50,240 nucleotides of DNA from the NCBI GenBank assembly GCA_902601545.1, contig CACKNR010000008.1, forward strand, positions 1 through 50,240, given 5' to 3'. Positions 17,774-27,524 of this stretch are shown piece after piece. The notes below the pieces were generated by a model, which was not told the DNA's origin, did not search any database, and saw nothing but the letters and a program-made list of their open reading frames with translations. Position numbers and translations under genes: made by a program. Positions within the stretch are counted from its first letter, which is position 1; every line of letters starts with the position of its first letter. The DNA comes from an uncultured Pelagibacteraceae bacterium (GTDB lineage: Bacteria; Pseudomonadota; Alphaproteobacteria; Pelagibacterales; Pelagibacteraceae).

Positions 17774-18911
17774 ATTTAATGACTGAGCAAATAACTTCAC
17801 ACGCTATTGCTTTTTCTTTTCCTATAACACCTAATTTTTCAGTTGTTTTTCCTTTTATATTAATTTGATCTTTAGAAATTTCACAAAGATTAGCAATATT
17901 ATTTACCATCTTATTCTTTAAATTTTTGATCTTGGGAGTTTGTGTAATTATATTTATATCAATATTGTTGATAAGGTATCCTTTTAACTTTATCTGATCT
18001 ACTACATATTTAAGTAAAATAGTTGATCTTATATTTTTAAATCTTTTACTTTTATCAGAAAACATTTGGCCAATATCTCCCATTTTACAAGCTCCTAAAA
18101 TCGCGTCCGTGATAGAATGTAGTACTGGATCCCCATCGGAATGACCCAGTGTTCCTAGTTTAGACTTAATTTTTAAACCAGCTAAAAAAAGTTTCCTCTT
18201 AGGGACCAGTCTATGGACATCAAATCCTATACCAACACTTTGTTTAGATTTATAAATATTTCTTAAATTTTCAAAATCTGTTTTATCAGTAATCTTAAAA
18301 TTACTTTTTTCACCATCAATAAACTTAACTTGATTAAGATCCATATATAAAGAAATATCATCATCTTTATATTTATCCGAATTAGTTTTATGTAAATGAT
18401 ATACCTCTCTTAGATTGAAAGCTTGAGGTGTCTGAGTTAGAAATATATTATCTCTTTTTTTTCCAACTATGTATTCTTCTCTACTAGAGTCTATTATTTG
18501 TTTTATTGCATCTTGAATTATAATTTTAGGAACCACTGCTCTAGCATTTTTCATATTTCTTAAAATTGAATCAAGTAATCTAATTGAAAAATTCGGTCTA
18601 GCCGCATCGTGAATTAAAACTTTATTAGGCCCATTTTTGCTTACCAAATACTTTAAAGCATTAAAAGTAGATTTTTGCCTAGTTTTCCCCCCACGAATTA
18701 ATTTTACATTTTTAAGATTTAAAGATTTTAATCGTTTAGAGTCTTTTTTGTTATAAACAATTACAATTTTTTTAATTTGTTTGAATTTTTGAGCTTTAAT
18801 AAGGTTAATTTCAATTAATGATTTGCCCCCAATTTTTTGATATGTTTTGCCAATATTAGACCCAAATCTATGGCTATTACCTCCTGCAAGAATTATTAAA
18901 GAAAAAGTCAT
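17766..18911 (-). CDS. ispDF: Bifunctional IspD/IspF of the MEP isoprenoid pathway
   Basis: A fusion of MEP cytidylyltransferase (about 1-222) and MECDP synthase (about 225-381). The IspD part shows LAGGNSHRFGSNIGKTY and VLIHDAARPNFS. The IspF part begins GIGFDVHRL (Asp231, His233), then GHSDGDPVLHSITDAILGA (His265), MGDIGQMF and GKTTEKLGVIG. The fusion is typical of alphaproteobacteria. It is divergent from ntrY across 48 bp rich in TATAAT-like sequence. The dusB-ntrBC genes that often follow in relatives are not here. Confidence 0.96.
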   Translation of the reverse strand: MTFSLIILAGGNSHRFGSNIGKTYQKIGGKSLIEINLIKAQKFKQIKKIVIVYNKKDSKRLKSLNLKNVKLIRGGKTRQKSTFNALKYLVSKNGPNKVLIHDAARPNFSIRLLDSILRNMKNARAVVPKIIIQDAIKQIIDSSREEYIVGKKRDNIFLTQTPQAFNLREVYHLHKTNSDKYKDDDISLYMDLNQVKFIDGEKSNFKITDKTDFENLRNIYKSKQSVGIGFDVHRLVPKRKLFLAGLKIKSKLGTLGHSDGDPVLHSITDAILGACKMGDIGQMFSDKSKRFKNIRSTILLKYVVDQIKLKGYLINNIDINIITQTPKIKNLKNKMVNNIANLCEISKDQINIKGKTTEKLGVIGKEKAIACEVICSVIKYD

Positions 18912-18959
18912 GGTATAAACTTATATAATATTTATATAGATATTTAATGCTTATTTAAG

Positions 18960-20741
18960 ATGTTCAAGATTATCAAAAACTTTAATTGGATTATTTTATC
19001 CTCATTTTTGTGTATTTTCATGGGGATAGTAACTTTTTTAACATTTATAAACGAGGGGTTTGTTCCATTAACAGATAAAAATCTACAAAATTTATTAATT
19101 ATAGATATTTTTCTACTACTAGTGTTTTTTGGACTTATTTTTAAAAACTTTTATAGATTTTATTATACTGGAAAAAAAAATAAAAAAGGGTCTCAAACAA
19201 ATTTAAAATATATTTCTGTTTTTTCTTTATTTACAGTTATCCCATCACTTATTGTTGCAATATTTTCATTATTTATTTTTAATTTTGGCGTACAAAATTA
19301 TTTTGATAAACAAATTACTAAAGCTGTAAATAACTCTTTTGATGTAGCCAAAAACTATCTAGATGAAAGTAAGCAAAATGTATTATCCGATGTAATTTTG
19401 ATGAGCGTTGGTTTAAACAGAGTTTCAAATTTATATTATTCAAACCCAAGTCGTTTTAAAAACGTAATGAGATCTGAAAAAATATTAAGAAGAATCGACG
19501 ATGTTTATTTAATTGATAGTTTAGGCAATATATTAATGTCAGATGTGAGAGATATAACTGACGAATTTATTATTCCTTCTGATGAGAATTATGATGAAGT
19601 TTTAGAGGGAAAACCTGTTTTTATTTCCAATAGTTTAGAAAATAAAACAACTGTAATGACTAAACTTACATCTTTAGTAGATACTTATTTGTACATATCA
19701 AGAAATATAGATCCAGAAATTTTAAGATATTTAAATGAAACAGAAGAAGCTGTGAGTTTTTACTATTCTGTAGAAAATAGTCAGACAGGTATAAAGGTTA
19801 CTTTTGCAATAATATACATAATTGTTGTAACTTTATTATTATTTTTATCTACCTCTATAGCCATTACTTTTGCATCGAGATTAACGAAACCTATAATAAA
19901 TTTAATCGGAGCATCTGACTCTATAAGCAAAGGTGCTTTAGATGTTAAAGTTCCAGATTTAGAAACTGATGAGGAATTTAGACAATTGAATAAAAATTTT
20001 AATTCTATGATAGAAAGACTTAAGGAACAACAAAACAGACTATTAATTACTGAGAGGTACGAGGCCTGGGAAACAGTAGCAAGAAAATTAGCTCATGAAA
20101 TAAAAAATCCTTTAACTCCAATACAGCTCTCTATCGATAGTCTAAGAGAAAAATATAAAAATAAGTTAAATGATCAGGGTAAACAATTCGAAAAATATTT
20201 AGAAACTATTAATAGGCAAATAAAAGACATCGAAAAATTAGTTAATGAATTTTCTAATTTTGCAAGAATGCCTAGACCGATCTTGAAAAAAATAAGTATG
20301 GTGAACTTAATTAAGAGATCTCTCGAATTTGTTAAAATGACCTCAAAAAATTCTATCAGATTAGAAGTTAAGAGCGATGATGTATTTATTAACGCTGATG
20401 AAGATCAACTTAATAGGGTTTTTATAAATTTGATTAAGAATTCTGAAGAGGCGTTTGAAGAAATAACAAAAAAAAACCCCAAATTTAAAGGTAATATAGA
20501 CATAGAAATTAATAGTAATAAAGACTATATAGTGTGTAGATTATCAGATAATGGTCCAGGTATTACAGACGCAAGAAAAGCTATGACACCTTACTTCACT
20601 ACAAAAAAAATGGGCACAGGTTTGGGCTTGCCAATTGTATCGAAAATAATAAATGAACATTCTGGAAATTTCTCAATAAAAAATAATTTAAAAGGAAAAG
20701 GTATACTGATAACAATTTCTATACCGAAATTTCATGCATAA
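18960..20741 (+). CDS. ntrY: NtrY-type sensor histidine kinase
   Basis: Membrane sensor kinase, 593 aa, partner of NtrX. The N-terminal part has several membrane helices (about 10-30, 45-65, 85-110), an extracytoplasmic sensor region, another helix near 275-300, a HAMP-like linker, then the H-box LAHEIKNPLTPIQLS with His379. The ATPase region carries NLIKNSEEAFE (N box), LSDNGPGI (G1) and GTGLGLPIV (G2). In alphaproteobacteria NtrYX responds to nitrogen or redox state and affects envelope and respiration genes. It overlaps ntrX by 8 bp. Confidence 0.94.
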   Translation: MFKIIKNFNWIILSSFLCIFMGIVTFLTFINEGFVPLTDKNLQNLLIIDIFLLLVFFGLIFKNFYRFYYTGKKNKKGSQTNLKYISVFSLFTVIPSLIVAIFSLFIFNFGVQNYFDKQITKAVNNSFDVAKNYLDESKQNVLSDVILMSVGLNRVSNLYYSNPSRFKNVMRSEKILRRIDDVYLIDSLGNILMSDVRDITDEFIIPSDENYDEVLEGKPVFISNSLENKTTVMTKLTSLVDTYLYISRNIDPEILRYLNETEEAVSFYYSVENSQTGIKVTFAIIYIIVVTLLLFLSTSIAITFASRLTKPIINLIGASDSISKGALDVKVPDLETDEEFRQLNKNFNSMIERLKEQQNRLLITERYEAWETVARKLAHEIKNPLTPIQLSIDSLREKYKNKLNDQGKQFEKYLETINRQIKDIEKLVNEFSNFARMPRPILKKISMVNLIKRSLEFVKMTSKNSIRLEVKSDDVFINADEDQLNRVFINLIKNSEEAFEEITKKNPKFKGNIDIEINSNKDYIVCRLSDNGPGITDARKAMTPYFTTKKMGTGLGLPIVSKIINEHSGNFSIKNNLKGKGILITISIPKFHA

Positions 20742-22101
20742 AGAAATCTTAGTAATAGACGACAATCCTGACATCCGATCTTTGGTTGGCTCCATCTTGA
20801 AAGAACAAAATTTTGAGGTGAGAACAGCAGCTAATTATGATCAAGCAGTTTTTGAAATCAAAAAAAAATTGCCGGATCTTGCAATCATAGATATAAAATT
20901 AGATAAAACCGACAAAGATGGAATTGATCTATTAAAGCTCATTACACAAAAGGATAAGTTGATACCTGTTATAATGATTTCGGGTCATGCAACTGTTCAA
21001 ATTGCAGTAGAGGCAACAAGACTAGGAGCATATGAGTTTATCGAAAAACCTTTTTCAAAAGAAAAAATATTAAATTACGTTAATAGAGCTTTAGAGTCTT
21101 CTCAATTAAAAAAGGAAAAAGATATAATTGAAAATAAACTTTTTCATTCGTTTGAACTTATCGGTAAAAGTCCATCAATGATGAAAGTTAAAAAAATTAT
21201 AGATAAATTATCAAGTTCTGAAAGTAGAGTTTTAATTTATGGACCAACAGGCTCAGGAAAAGAATTAGTTGCAAGAAAAATTCATAAAAATTCATTAAGA
21301 TCAAGAGAACCTTTTATAATTATTAATGCTGCCTTACTTAAAGAAAGTACATATGAAAAAGAATTATTTGGTGAAGAATTAGAAGATGGAAATATATCTA
21401 TTGGCGCCCTTGAAAAGGCAAATAAAGGTACTCTTCTAATTGACGAGGTTTCTGAAATACCTTTTGAAACTCAAGCAAACGTACTAAGAGTTCTGATTGA
21501 TCAGAAATTTAAAAGATTAAACGGATCCAAATCTATTAGTGTTAATATAAGACTTATTTCCTCGACGTCTAAAAATTTAAGTGAATTGGTTAAAATAAGA
21601 AAGTTCAGAGAAGATTTATTTCATCGTCTAAATGTAATGCCAATAGAATTACCGTCTTTGAATTCAAGGACAGAGGATATACCATTGTTAATTGATTATT
21701 TTAAGCAAAAATTATCGGAAATAAATGGTGTTCAACAACCAAAAATAGATATTAATAATAATAGTCTTTATACTTATGAATGGCCAGGGAATGTTAGAGA
21801 GTTAAGAAATTTAGTAGAAAGAATTTCAATATTGTCTGATAACGAGTCAAAAACACATATTAGTAAACTAATTGAAGATATTCTTAATCCTACCTCATCA
21901 TCGTTTTCTAATAAGGATCTTTTAGAAAAATCATTTTCATCACCCTTGAAAGAAGCAAGAAAGCACTTTGAAAAAGAGTATTTAGTCACTCAACTAAAGA
22001 AAAATCATGGAAATATATCTAAGACTGCGGATTTTATTGGAATGGAAAGATCAGCTCTTCACAGAAAGCTAAAAGAACTTGGTATAAAAGGTATAAATTA
22101 A
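20734..22101 (+). CDS. ntrX: NtrX-type response regulator lacking GAFTGA
   Basis: Receiver domain (about 1-120, phosphoacceptor Asp53 in AIIDIKLDK), AAA+ domain (Walker A GPTGSGKE about 170-177; Walker B GTLLIDEV) and a Fis-type HTH (GNISKTADFIGMERSALHRKL). The sigma-54 contact loop GAFTGA is missing: ELFGEELEDGNISIGALEKA occupies the place. This suits NtrX proteins that act without sigma-54, repressing or activating by direct DNA binding. It is coupled to ntrY upstream and followed 1 bp later by trkA. Confidence 0.94.
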   Translation: MHKEILVIDDNPDIRSLVGSILKEQNFEVRTAANYDQAVFEIKKKLPDLAIIDIKLDKTDKDGIDLLKLITQKDKLIPVIMISGHATVQIAVEATRLGAYEFIEKPFSKEKILNYVNRALESSQLKKEKDIIENKLFHSFELIGKSPSMMKVKKIIDKLSSSESRVLIYGPTGSGKELVARKIHKNSLRSREPFIIINAALLKESTYEKELFGEELEDGNISIGALEKANKGTLLIDEVSEIPFETQANVLRVLIDQKFKRLNGSKSISVNIRLISSTSKNLSELVKIRKFREDLFHRLNVMPIELPSLNSRTEDIPLLIDYFKQKLSEINGVQQPKIDINNNSLYTYEWPGNVRELRNLVERISILSDNESKTHISKLIEDILNPTSSSFSNKDLLEKSFSSPLKEARKHFEKEYLVTQLKKNHGNISKTADFIGMERSALHRKLKELGIKGIN

Positions 22102-22102
22102 T

Positions 22103-23476
22103 ATGAATATTATTATATGTGGGGCCGGTAAAGTTGGCTTTTCAATTAGTAAACAATTATCAGCTCAAGGTCACTCAGTTACAGTTATTGATCAATCTTC
22201 TGAGGACATTAAAAAAATTAATGATACACAAGACGTTAAAGGGATTGTAGGTAGAGCTTCACTGCCTACTGTTCTAGAGAATGCAGGAACAGAAAATGCA
22301 GACATGATTATTGCAGTAACAAGAAATGATGAAACAAATATGATTGTTTGTCAGTTAGCTAGTTCTTTGTTTAATGTATCAAAAAAAATTGCTCGTATTA
22401 GAACTAAAGACTTTTTAGAGGGAAAATGGGGCAAACTTTTTAATAAATCCAATATTCCGATTGACGTAATAATTTCACCAGAAGTTGAAGTTGCTAAATC
22501 TTTGTACAGACGACTTGAAGCGCCAGGTGCGTTAGATAATGTTCCTTTTGGAAATAATAAAGTAAAAATGCTGGAAATTTCTATTGAAAAAAATTGCCCA
22601 ATTAAAAATATCCCTTTAAAAAAATTAACAGAAAAATTTCCTGATTTTAAAGCAAATATTGTTGGAGCTTTGAGAAAAGATAAGTTTATATACTTAAAAA
22701 AAAATGATCAAATCCTAGAGGACGACAATGTTTATGTTTTAATAAGTAGTGATCAACTAAATCAAATTTTAAAAGCATTTGGACATGAAGAAAAAGTTTC
22801 TAAAAATGTTTTAATTATTGGTGGTGGAAATATTGGTTTAAATCTGGCTAAAATGTTAGAGGAAAATTTTGAGGATCTTAGGGTAAAAATTATTGAAAAA
22901 AATAAAAAAAGAGCTGAAGAAATTGCTAATGAACTATCTTCCTCTATCGTAATTAATGGTGACGCTTTAGATGAAGAGATTTTAAAAGAGGCAAACTTAG
23001 AAGGCTCAGAAACTGTTTTTGCATTGACAAACGATGATGAGAATAACATGATGGCTTGTGTACTGGCTGAAAAAACTGGATTAAAAAAAAGAACTATAGC
23101 TATAGTAAACAAATCAAATTATAATTTGCTACAAGACTCACTTAATATTGATGATCTAGTAGATCCAAGAATGACCACTGTCTCAAGGATTATGGAACAT
23201 GTGCATCGGGGCACTATAGGAACAGTGTATTCAGTATTGGATGGTGAATATGAATTTATCGAAGCAAAAATTCTTGATAAATCTGAACTTTTAAATAAAA
23301 AGATTAAAGACTCAAATTTACCTGAGGACATAAGAATTGGGGCGATTGTTAGAAAAGAAAAAGTAATTATACCCCGGTCCAACTTCGCATTTGAAAAAGA
23401 TGATCTAGTTGTTTTTCTTGCAAAAAGAGAACAACTTAAAGCAGTAGAAAATATTTTTAGCGTAGGTTCAATTTAA
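22103..23476 (+). CDS. trkA: Trk potassium uptake regulatory subunit TrkA
   Basis: Cytoplasmic gating subunit of the Trk K+ transporter, 457 aa. It has two RCK repeats, each opening with a nucleotide-binding GxGxxG motif: IICGAGKVGFSISKQL at the N-terminus and LIIGGGNIGLNLAKML near 237. Each is followed by a TrkA-C domain. ntrX-trkA is a conserved alphaproteobacterial pair; here trkH follows after 3 bp, so the whole transporter is encoded. Confidence 0.95.
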   Translation: MNIIICGAGKVGFSISKQLSAQGHSVTVIDQSSEDIKKINDTQDVKGIVGRASLPTVLENAGTENADMIIAVTRNDETNMIVCQLASSLFNVSKKIARIRTKDFLEGKWGKLFNKSNIPIDVIISPEVEVAKSLYRRLEAPGALDNVPFGNNKVKMLEISIEKNCPIKNIPLKKLTEKFPDFKANIVGALRKDKFIYLKKNDQILEDDNVYVLISSDQLNQILKAFGHEEKVSKNVLIIGGGNIGLNLAKMLEENFEDLRVKIIEKNKKRAEEIANELSSSIVINGDALDEEILKEANLEGSETVFALTNDDENNMMACVLAEKTGLKKRTIAIVNKSNYNLLQDSLNIDDLVDPRMTTVSRIMEHVHRGTIGTVYSVLDGEYEFIEAKILDKSELLNKKIKDSNLPEDIRIGAIVRKEKVIIPRSNFAFEKDDLVVFLAKREQLKAVENIFSVGSI

Positions 23477-23479
23477 TAT

Positions 23480-24895
23480 TTGATGAATATCAAAAGCATA
23501 AGTTTTTTCCTAAGTTTATTTTGCTTTCCTATTAGCTTATTAGCATTAATCAATATTTTGTATTCATCTTATTTCGATTATTTTTTAAGTATAGAAGCTT
23601 ACTTTGCTACTTTAATATTATCTCTAGTTTTCGGTTTGTTATTTTATTTTTTTGGCAAACAAACCAATAAAAAAATTAATTTTATTGAACAATTAATTTT
23701 AGTTGTTTTAGTTTACTTTGTAATCGGTTTTTTAACTTCTATTCCATTTTATTTGAGCAATTTTCAAGTAAACTTTACAAGTGCTTTTTTCGAATCAATA
23801 TCTGGTTTAACAGGAACTGGGTTTTCTATTTTTAAAAATATTAAATACTTAGATCCCACATTAATACTTTGGAGGTCTTCTACTCAATGGATAGGTGGGC
23901 TGTATTTTTTATTTTTTTTAATTTTACTGTTTTCGAATAAAACTTTTAATTTTAAGATGACAAATATTACTTATTCAGGAGATGATAATTTTAAAACTAG
24001 AGAGAACATTAAAGATAATATCTTAAAAATATTTATTATTTATTGTACAATAAGTTTAATTTTACTCTGTTTATATAATATTTCTGGAGTAAGACTTTTT
24101 AACTCTTTAAATTTGACAATGACATTAGTTTCGGGAGGAGGTTTTCTTCCTTCAGATAACTTAAATGATATAATCGTTACAAATACACAAAAGATTATTT
24201 TAATTTTTTCATTAATTGTATCAATGTTAAACTTTTATTTAATATTTAACCTTTTTAGTAAAAAAATCTTTTTTAAAGATCATAGAGAGGATTTTTACCT
24301 TATATCTCTATCTATAATATTAATCCTATTAATTTATTTTAATAATTTTGATGGTTTCAATACAATCATTAGTGTTTTAAGTAGCATTTCTAATTCTGGA
24401 TTAACATTAGTCAAAAATGAGAGTAATCTAAGCTTATATTTTTTATTTATAACAATTATTGGAGGCTCAATGATATCTAATACCTCCGGAGTAAAGTTAA
24501 GTAGATTATATATTCTTCTAAAAATTACATCTGCAGAAATAATTAAATTAATAAGTCCAAATAATGTTATTAATAAAACAATTTTTAATTCAGAAAAAAA
24601 AATTACAGACGAAAACATAAAGATTTCTTTTTTAATTTTTATTTCTTTTTTTATAAGCCTATTTATTTTATCTAGTTTTTTGATTTTAGATAATATTGGA
24701 TTTGAAAAATCATTCAAAATTTCTATATTAACGATAACTAACACTGTAAATTCAGAGATGTATAATCTTCAAAATTTTAACTTTTTAAACCTATTAACAT
24801 CATCAAAAATAACTTTGATTATCTTTATGATTATCGGTAAAATTGAGCTAATATCAATTTTTTTAATTTTCAAAAAAATATTTTTAAAGGATTAA
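23480..24895 (+). CDS. trkH: Trk potassium transporter membrane subunit TrkH
   Basis: A 471-aa polytopic protein of the TrkH/KtrB family. Selectivity-filter-like turns are visible as SGLTGTGFS (about 111-119) and weaker later copies (VSGGGFLPSDN, SSISNSGLTL, TVNSEMYN), consistent with the four M1-P-M2 repeats. It is very rich in Ile/Leu/Phe. The next gene begins on the base after its stop. Confidence 0.9.
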   Translation: MMNIKSISFFLSLFCFPISLLALINILYSSYFDYFLSIEAYFATLILSLVFGLLFYFFGKQTNKKINFIEQLILVVLVYFVIGFLTSIPFYLSNFQVNFTSAFFESISGLTGTGFSIFKNIKYLDPTLILWRSSTQWIGGLYFLFFLILLFSNKTFNFKMTNITYSGDDNFKTRENIKDNILKIFIIYCTISLILLCLYNISGVRLFNSLNLTMTLVSGGGFLPSDNLNDIIVTNTQKIILIFSLIVSMLNFYLIFNLFSKKIFFKDHREDFYLISLSIILILLIYFNNFDGFNTIISVLSSISNSGLTLVKNESNLSLYFLFITIIGGSMISNTSGVKLSRLYILLKITSAEIIKLISPNNVINKTIFNSEKKITDENIKISFLIFISFFISLFILSSFLILDNIGFEKSFKISILTITNTVNSEMYNLQNFNFLNLLTSSKITLIIFMIIGKIELISIFLIFKKIFLKD

Positions 24896-25942
24896 ATGTC
24901 AAAAATTGTAATTATCGGCGTAGGTGCAATGGGATCGGCTTTTGCTTTACCTTGTTTAGATAACAATCATGATGTAAATATTATTGGAACACATTTAGAG
25001 AATGATTTTATTGATCAACTTAAAAATAATAACAATTTACATCCCGGATTAAACACAAAAATTCCAAAAGAAATACAAATTTATAAATTTGAAGAATTTG
25101 ATCGATTATTAAAGTCTAATGTTGACTTAATTGTACTCGGTATAAGCTCAAAAGGAATAGAATGGGTGGCAGATCAACTTAGTAGACTTTTTGAAAAAAG
25201 CAAAATTCCAAAATTATTAATGCTCACAAAAGGCCTTAGCATTCACAATAATAAATATGAATTGTTAGTAGATAAATTAGAAAGATTATTAGATGATAGA
25301 GGTATCAAAAAAGTTGATGTTTCTGCCGTAGGGGGGCCCTGTTTAGCAACTGGTCTTGCTAATAGAGTTCATAGTAGTGTTGTGATCGCAAATAAAGACA
25401 TTAAAACTGCTAAGAAAATAGCAGATATGTTAAATACAAATTATTACCATACATCATACTCAGATGATCTGAATGGTGTTGAGGTTTCAGCTGCAATAAA
25501 AAATATCTTTTCAATGGCCGTTGGTGCTGCGAAAGGTTTATGCAGTACAAATATTTCTGATGAAGTAAGAGAAAAAAACTACTTAAATACAGCATCAGCC
25601 TTAATCAAACAATCCATTTACGAAATGGAAATTTTTGTGGAGCACCTAAAAGGTAAAAAAGAAACTGTTAAAGGATTAGCAGGTTTAGGAGATCTTTATG
25701 TAAGTTCTGGTGGAGGTAGAAACGCAAAAATGGGAGCTTACATTGGTGAAGGATTAACTTTTTCTGAAGCTAAGAAAACAAAAATGGATAAAGTAACTGT
25801 TGAGGGGGCTGATTTAGCAAAAGAAATTGCAAAAAAAGTAAATGAAGATTTTGATCAAAAAAAATTACCTTTAATGCTAGGTATGATTAATGCTATTGTT
25901 GAAGACAAAAAACTTGAGTTAAATTGGGAGGCTTTTAGATGA
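24896..25942 (+). CDS. NAD(P)-dependent glycerol-3-phosphate dehydrogenase family protein
   Basis: A 348-aa GpsA-superfamily enzyme interconverting glycerol-3-phosphate and DHAP. N-terminal Rossmann motif IIGVGAMGSAFA; VGGPCLATGLANRVHSSVV; the catalytic Lys region GVEVSAAIKNIFSMAVG; and GLAGLGDLYVSSGGGRN. It differs from housekeeping GpsA (GPSFA is replaced by GPCLA, and the C-terminus is longer) and is joined to glpK by a 4-bp ATGA overlap. I infer a catabolic role oxidising G3P from glycerol, taking the place of membrane GlpD. It could still be the only biosynthetic GpsA. Confidence 0.85.
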   Translation: MSKIVIIGVGAMGSAFALPCLDNNHDVNIIGTHLENDFIDQLKNNNNLHPGLNTKIPKEIQIYKFEEFDRLLKSNVDLIVLGISSKGIEWVADQLSRLFEKSKIPKLLMLTKGLSIHNNKYELLVDKLERLLDDRGIKKVDVSAVGGPCLATGLANRVHSSVVIANKDIKTAKKIADMLNTNYYHTSYSDDLNGVEVSAAIKNIFSMAVGAAKGLCSTNISDEVREKNYLNTASALIKQSIYEMEIFVEHLKGKKETVKGLAGLGDLYVSSGGGRNAKMGAYIGEGLTFSEAKKTKMDKVTVEGADLAKEIAKKVNEDFDQKKLPLMLGMINAIVEDKKLELNWEAFR

Positions 25943-27420
25943 AAAAATTTATCATTTCAATTGATGCAGGAACAACATCTAATAGATCAATTTTATTTGA
26001 TTTAAAAGGAAAACCAATTTTTTCTTCACAAAAAGAATTTACACAATTTTTTCCAAAAAGTGGATGGGTTGAGCATAATCCAGATGAAATTTGGAAAACA
26101 ACAATTAAAACTTTAAAAGATGTAATACAAAAAGCTAAACGCATAAAAGGTAAAATTTTAAGCATCGGAATCACCAATCAAAGAGAGACTACTGTTCTAT
26201 GGGATAAAAAAACTGGAAAACCTGTTTATAAAGCTATTGTTTGGCAAGACAGAAGAACTGAAGAATTTTGTAAAAAGCTGAGAAAGCAAAACAAGGATAC
26301 GATGGTTTTTAATAAAACTGGTCTTTTGATTGACTCATATTTTTCTGGAACAAAAATTAAATGGATTTTAGACAATGTCCCTAAAGCACGGCAGTTAATG
26401 AATAAGAAACAGTTGTTATTTGGAACAATTGATAGCTTTTTAATTTGGAGACTTACAAAGGGAAAAGTTCATGCAACAGATGCAACAAATGCAAGCAGAA
26501 CAATGATATATAATATTTCCTCAAATAAATGGGATGATAGAATATTAAATCTCCTTAAAATTAAAAAACATATTTTACCAGAAGTGAAAGATTGTGCTGA
26601 TGATTATGGTCAAACCCATCCCTCACTAACTGGTAAACCAATTCCAATTAATGGAGTTGTAGGCGATCAACAATCAGCAGCTATTGGTCAATGCTGTTTT
26701 GAACCAGGTTCATTAAAAAGCACATACGGCACTGGAGCTTTTGTATTATTAAATACTGGTTCAAAAAAAATTTATTCAAAAAATCGATTGTTAACCACTA
26801 TTGCCTATAGAATTAATGGAAAGACAATATACGCAATGGAGGGATCTATTTTTATAGCTGGTGCTGGTGTGCAATGGTTAAGAGATAGAATGAAATTTTT
26901 TAAGAAAGCACCTGAAACAGAAAAAATAGTTAAATCACTTCAAAACAACAATGATATTTATTTAGTTCCAGCATTCACTGGATTAGGTGCTCCATATTGG
27001 GACGCTAACGCTAGAGGAGTTTTAAGTGGCATTACTAGAGATACTAGTCCTAAAGAAATAGTCAGGGCTACGATCGAGGCAGTTGCGTATCAAACTCACG
27101 ATCTTTTTGAAGCTATGAAACATGACGGTTTGAGACCTAAAATTGTAAAAGTTGATGGTGGGATGGTAATGAATAATTGGTTTTCACAATTTTTATCTGA
27201 CATAGTGAATGTAAAAGTATTAAGACCTAAAGTTCAAGAAACTACTGCCTTAGGCGCAGCTTTTATGGCTGGTTTGCACATAGGGATATACAAATCGTTA
27301 AAAGATATTTCTAAAAACTGGAACTTAGATAAAAAATTTTCACCGAAAATGAAAAATAGATTTAGAACAATTCTAATTAATGGCTGGGAAAAAGCAATCA
27401 AGAGAGCCTTAATAAATTAA
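25939..27420 (+). CDS. glpK: Glycerol kinase
   Basis: Phosphorylates glycerol to sn-glycerol-3-phosphate. It is a 493-aa FGGY kinase: phosphate loop DAGTTSNRS (DQGTTSSR in most family members), glycerol-contacting Arg-Glu in GITNQRETTV, the Trp of IVWQDRRT, GLLIDSYFSGTKIKWILDN with the substrate Tyr, and Asp-Gln in GDQQSAAIGQ. STYGTGAF and the final DGGMVMNNWF/ALGAAFMAG are also present. These residues favour glycerol over other polyols. It sits between the GpsA-like gene and the transporter. Confidence 0.95.
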   Translation: MKKFIISIDAGTTSNRSILFDLKGKPIFSSQKEFTQFFPKSGWVEHNPDEIWKTTIKTLKDVIQKAKRIKGKILSIGITNQRETTVLWDKKTGKPVYKAIVWQDRRTEEFCKKLRKQNKDTMVFNKTGLLIDSYFSGTKIKWILDNVPKARQLMNKKQLLFGTIDSFLIWRLTKGKVHATDATNASRTMIYNISSNKWDDRILNLLKIKKHILPEVKDCADDYGQTHPSLTGKPIPINGVVGDQQSAAIGQCCFEPGSLKSTYGTGAFVLLNTGSKKIYSKNRLLTTIAYRINGKTIYAMEGSIFIAGAGVQWLRDRMKFFKKAPETEKIVKSLQNNNDIYLVPAFTGLGAPYWDANARGVLSGITRDTSPKEIVRATIEAVAYQTHDLFEAMKHDGLRPKIVKVDGGMVMNNWFSQFLSDIVNVKVLRPKVQETTALGAAFMAGLHIGIYKSLKDISKNWNLDKKFSPKMKNRFRTILINGWEKAIKRALIN

Positions 27421-27524
27421 CACACACCTTTAAGTTGTAATTTTAAAAAGTTTCTGCACTGTACTTTTCACATTAATTTTGGTTGAATATAAACTTATAA
27501 CAACAACAAAGAGGGAAATAATCT
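27421..27524 (+). promoter_or_regulatory. Intergenic region with probable promoter for the glycerol transporter operon
   Basis: 104 bp without a gene. TATAAA (27488-27493) and TATAAC (27496-27501) are possible -10 elements; no strong -35 is visible. A weak inverted repeat AAAAGT/ACTTTT (27446-27451, 27463-27468) could be an operator. A GAGGGA ribosome-binding site (27511-27516) stands 8 bases before the ATG. The break in an otherwise gapless run suggests separate control of the transporter from glpK. Confidence 0.35.

Noticed and set aside
17774..17800. Longer pgpA start at 17800
   Set aside because: The extra residues lie within ispDF and do not match the usual PgpA N-terminus.
22762..23112. 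116-aa minus-strand ORF
   Set aside because: Antisense to trkA, with low-complexity composition typical of a shadow frame.
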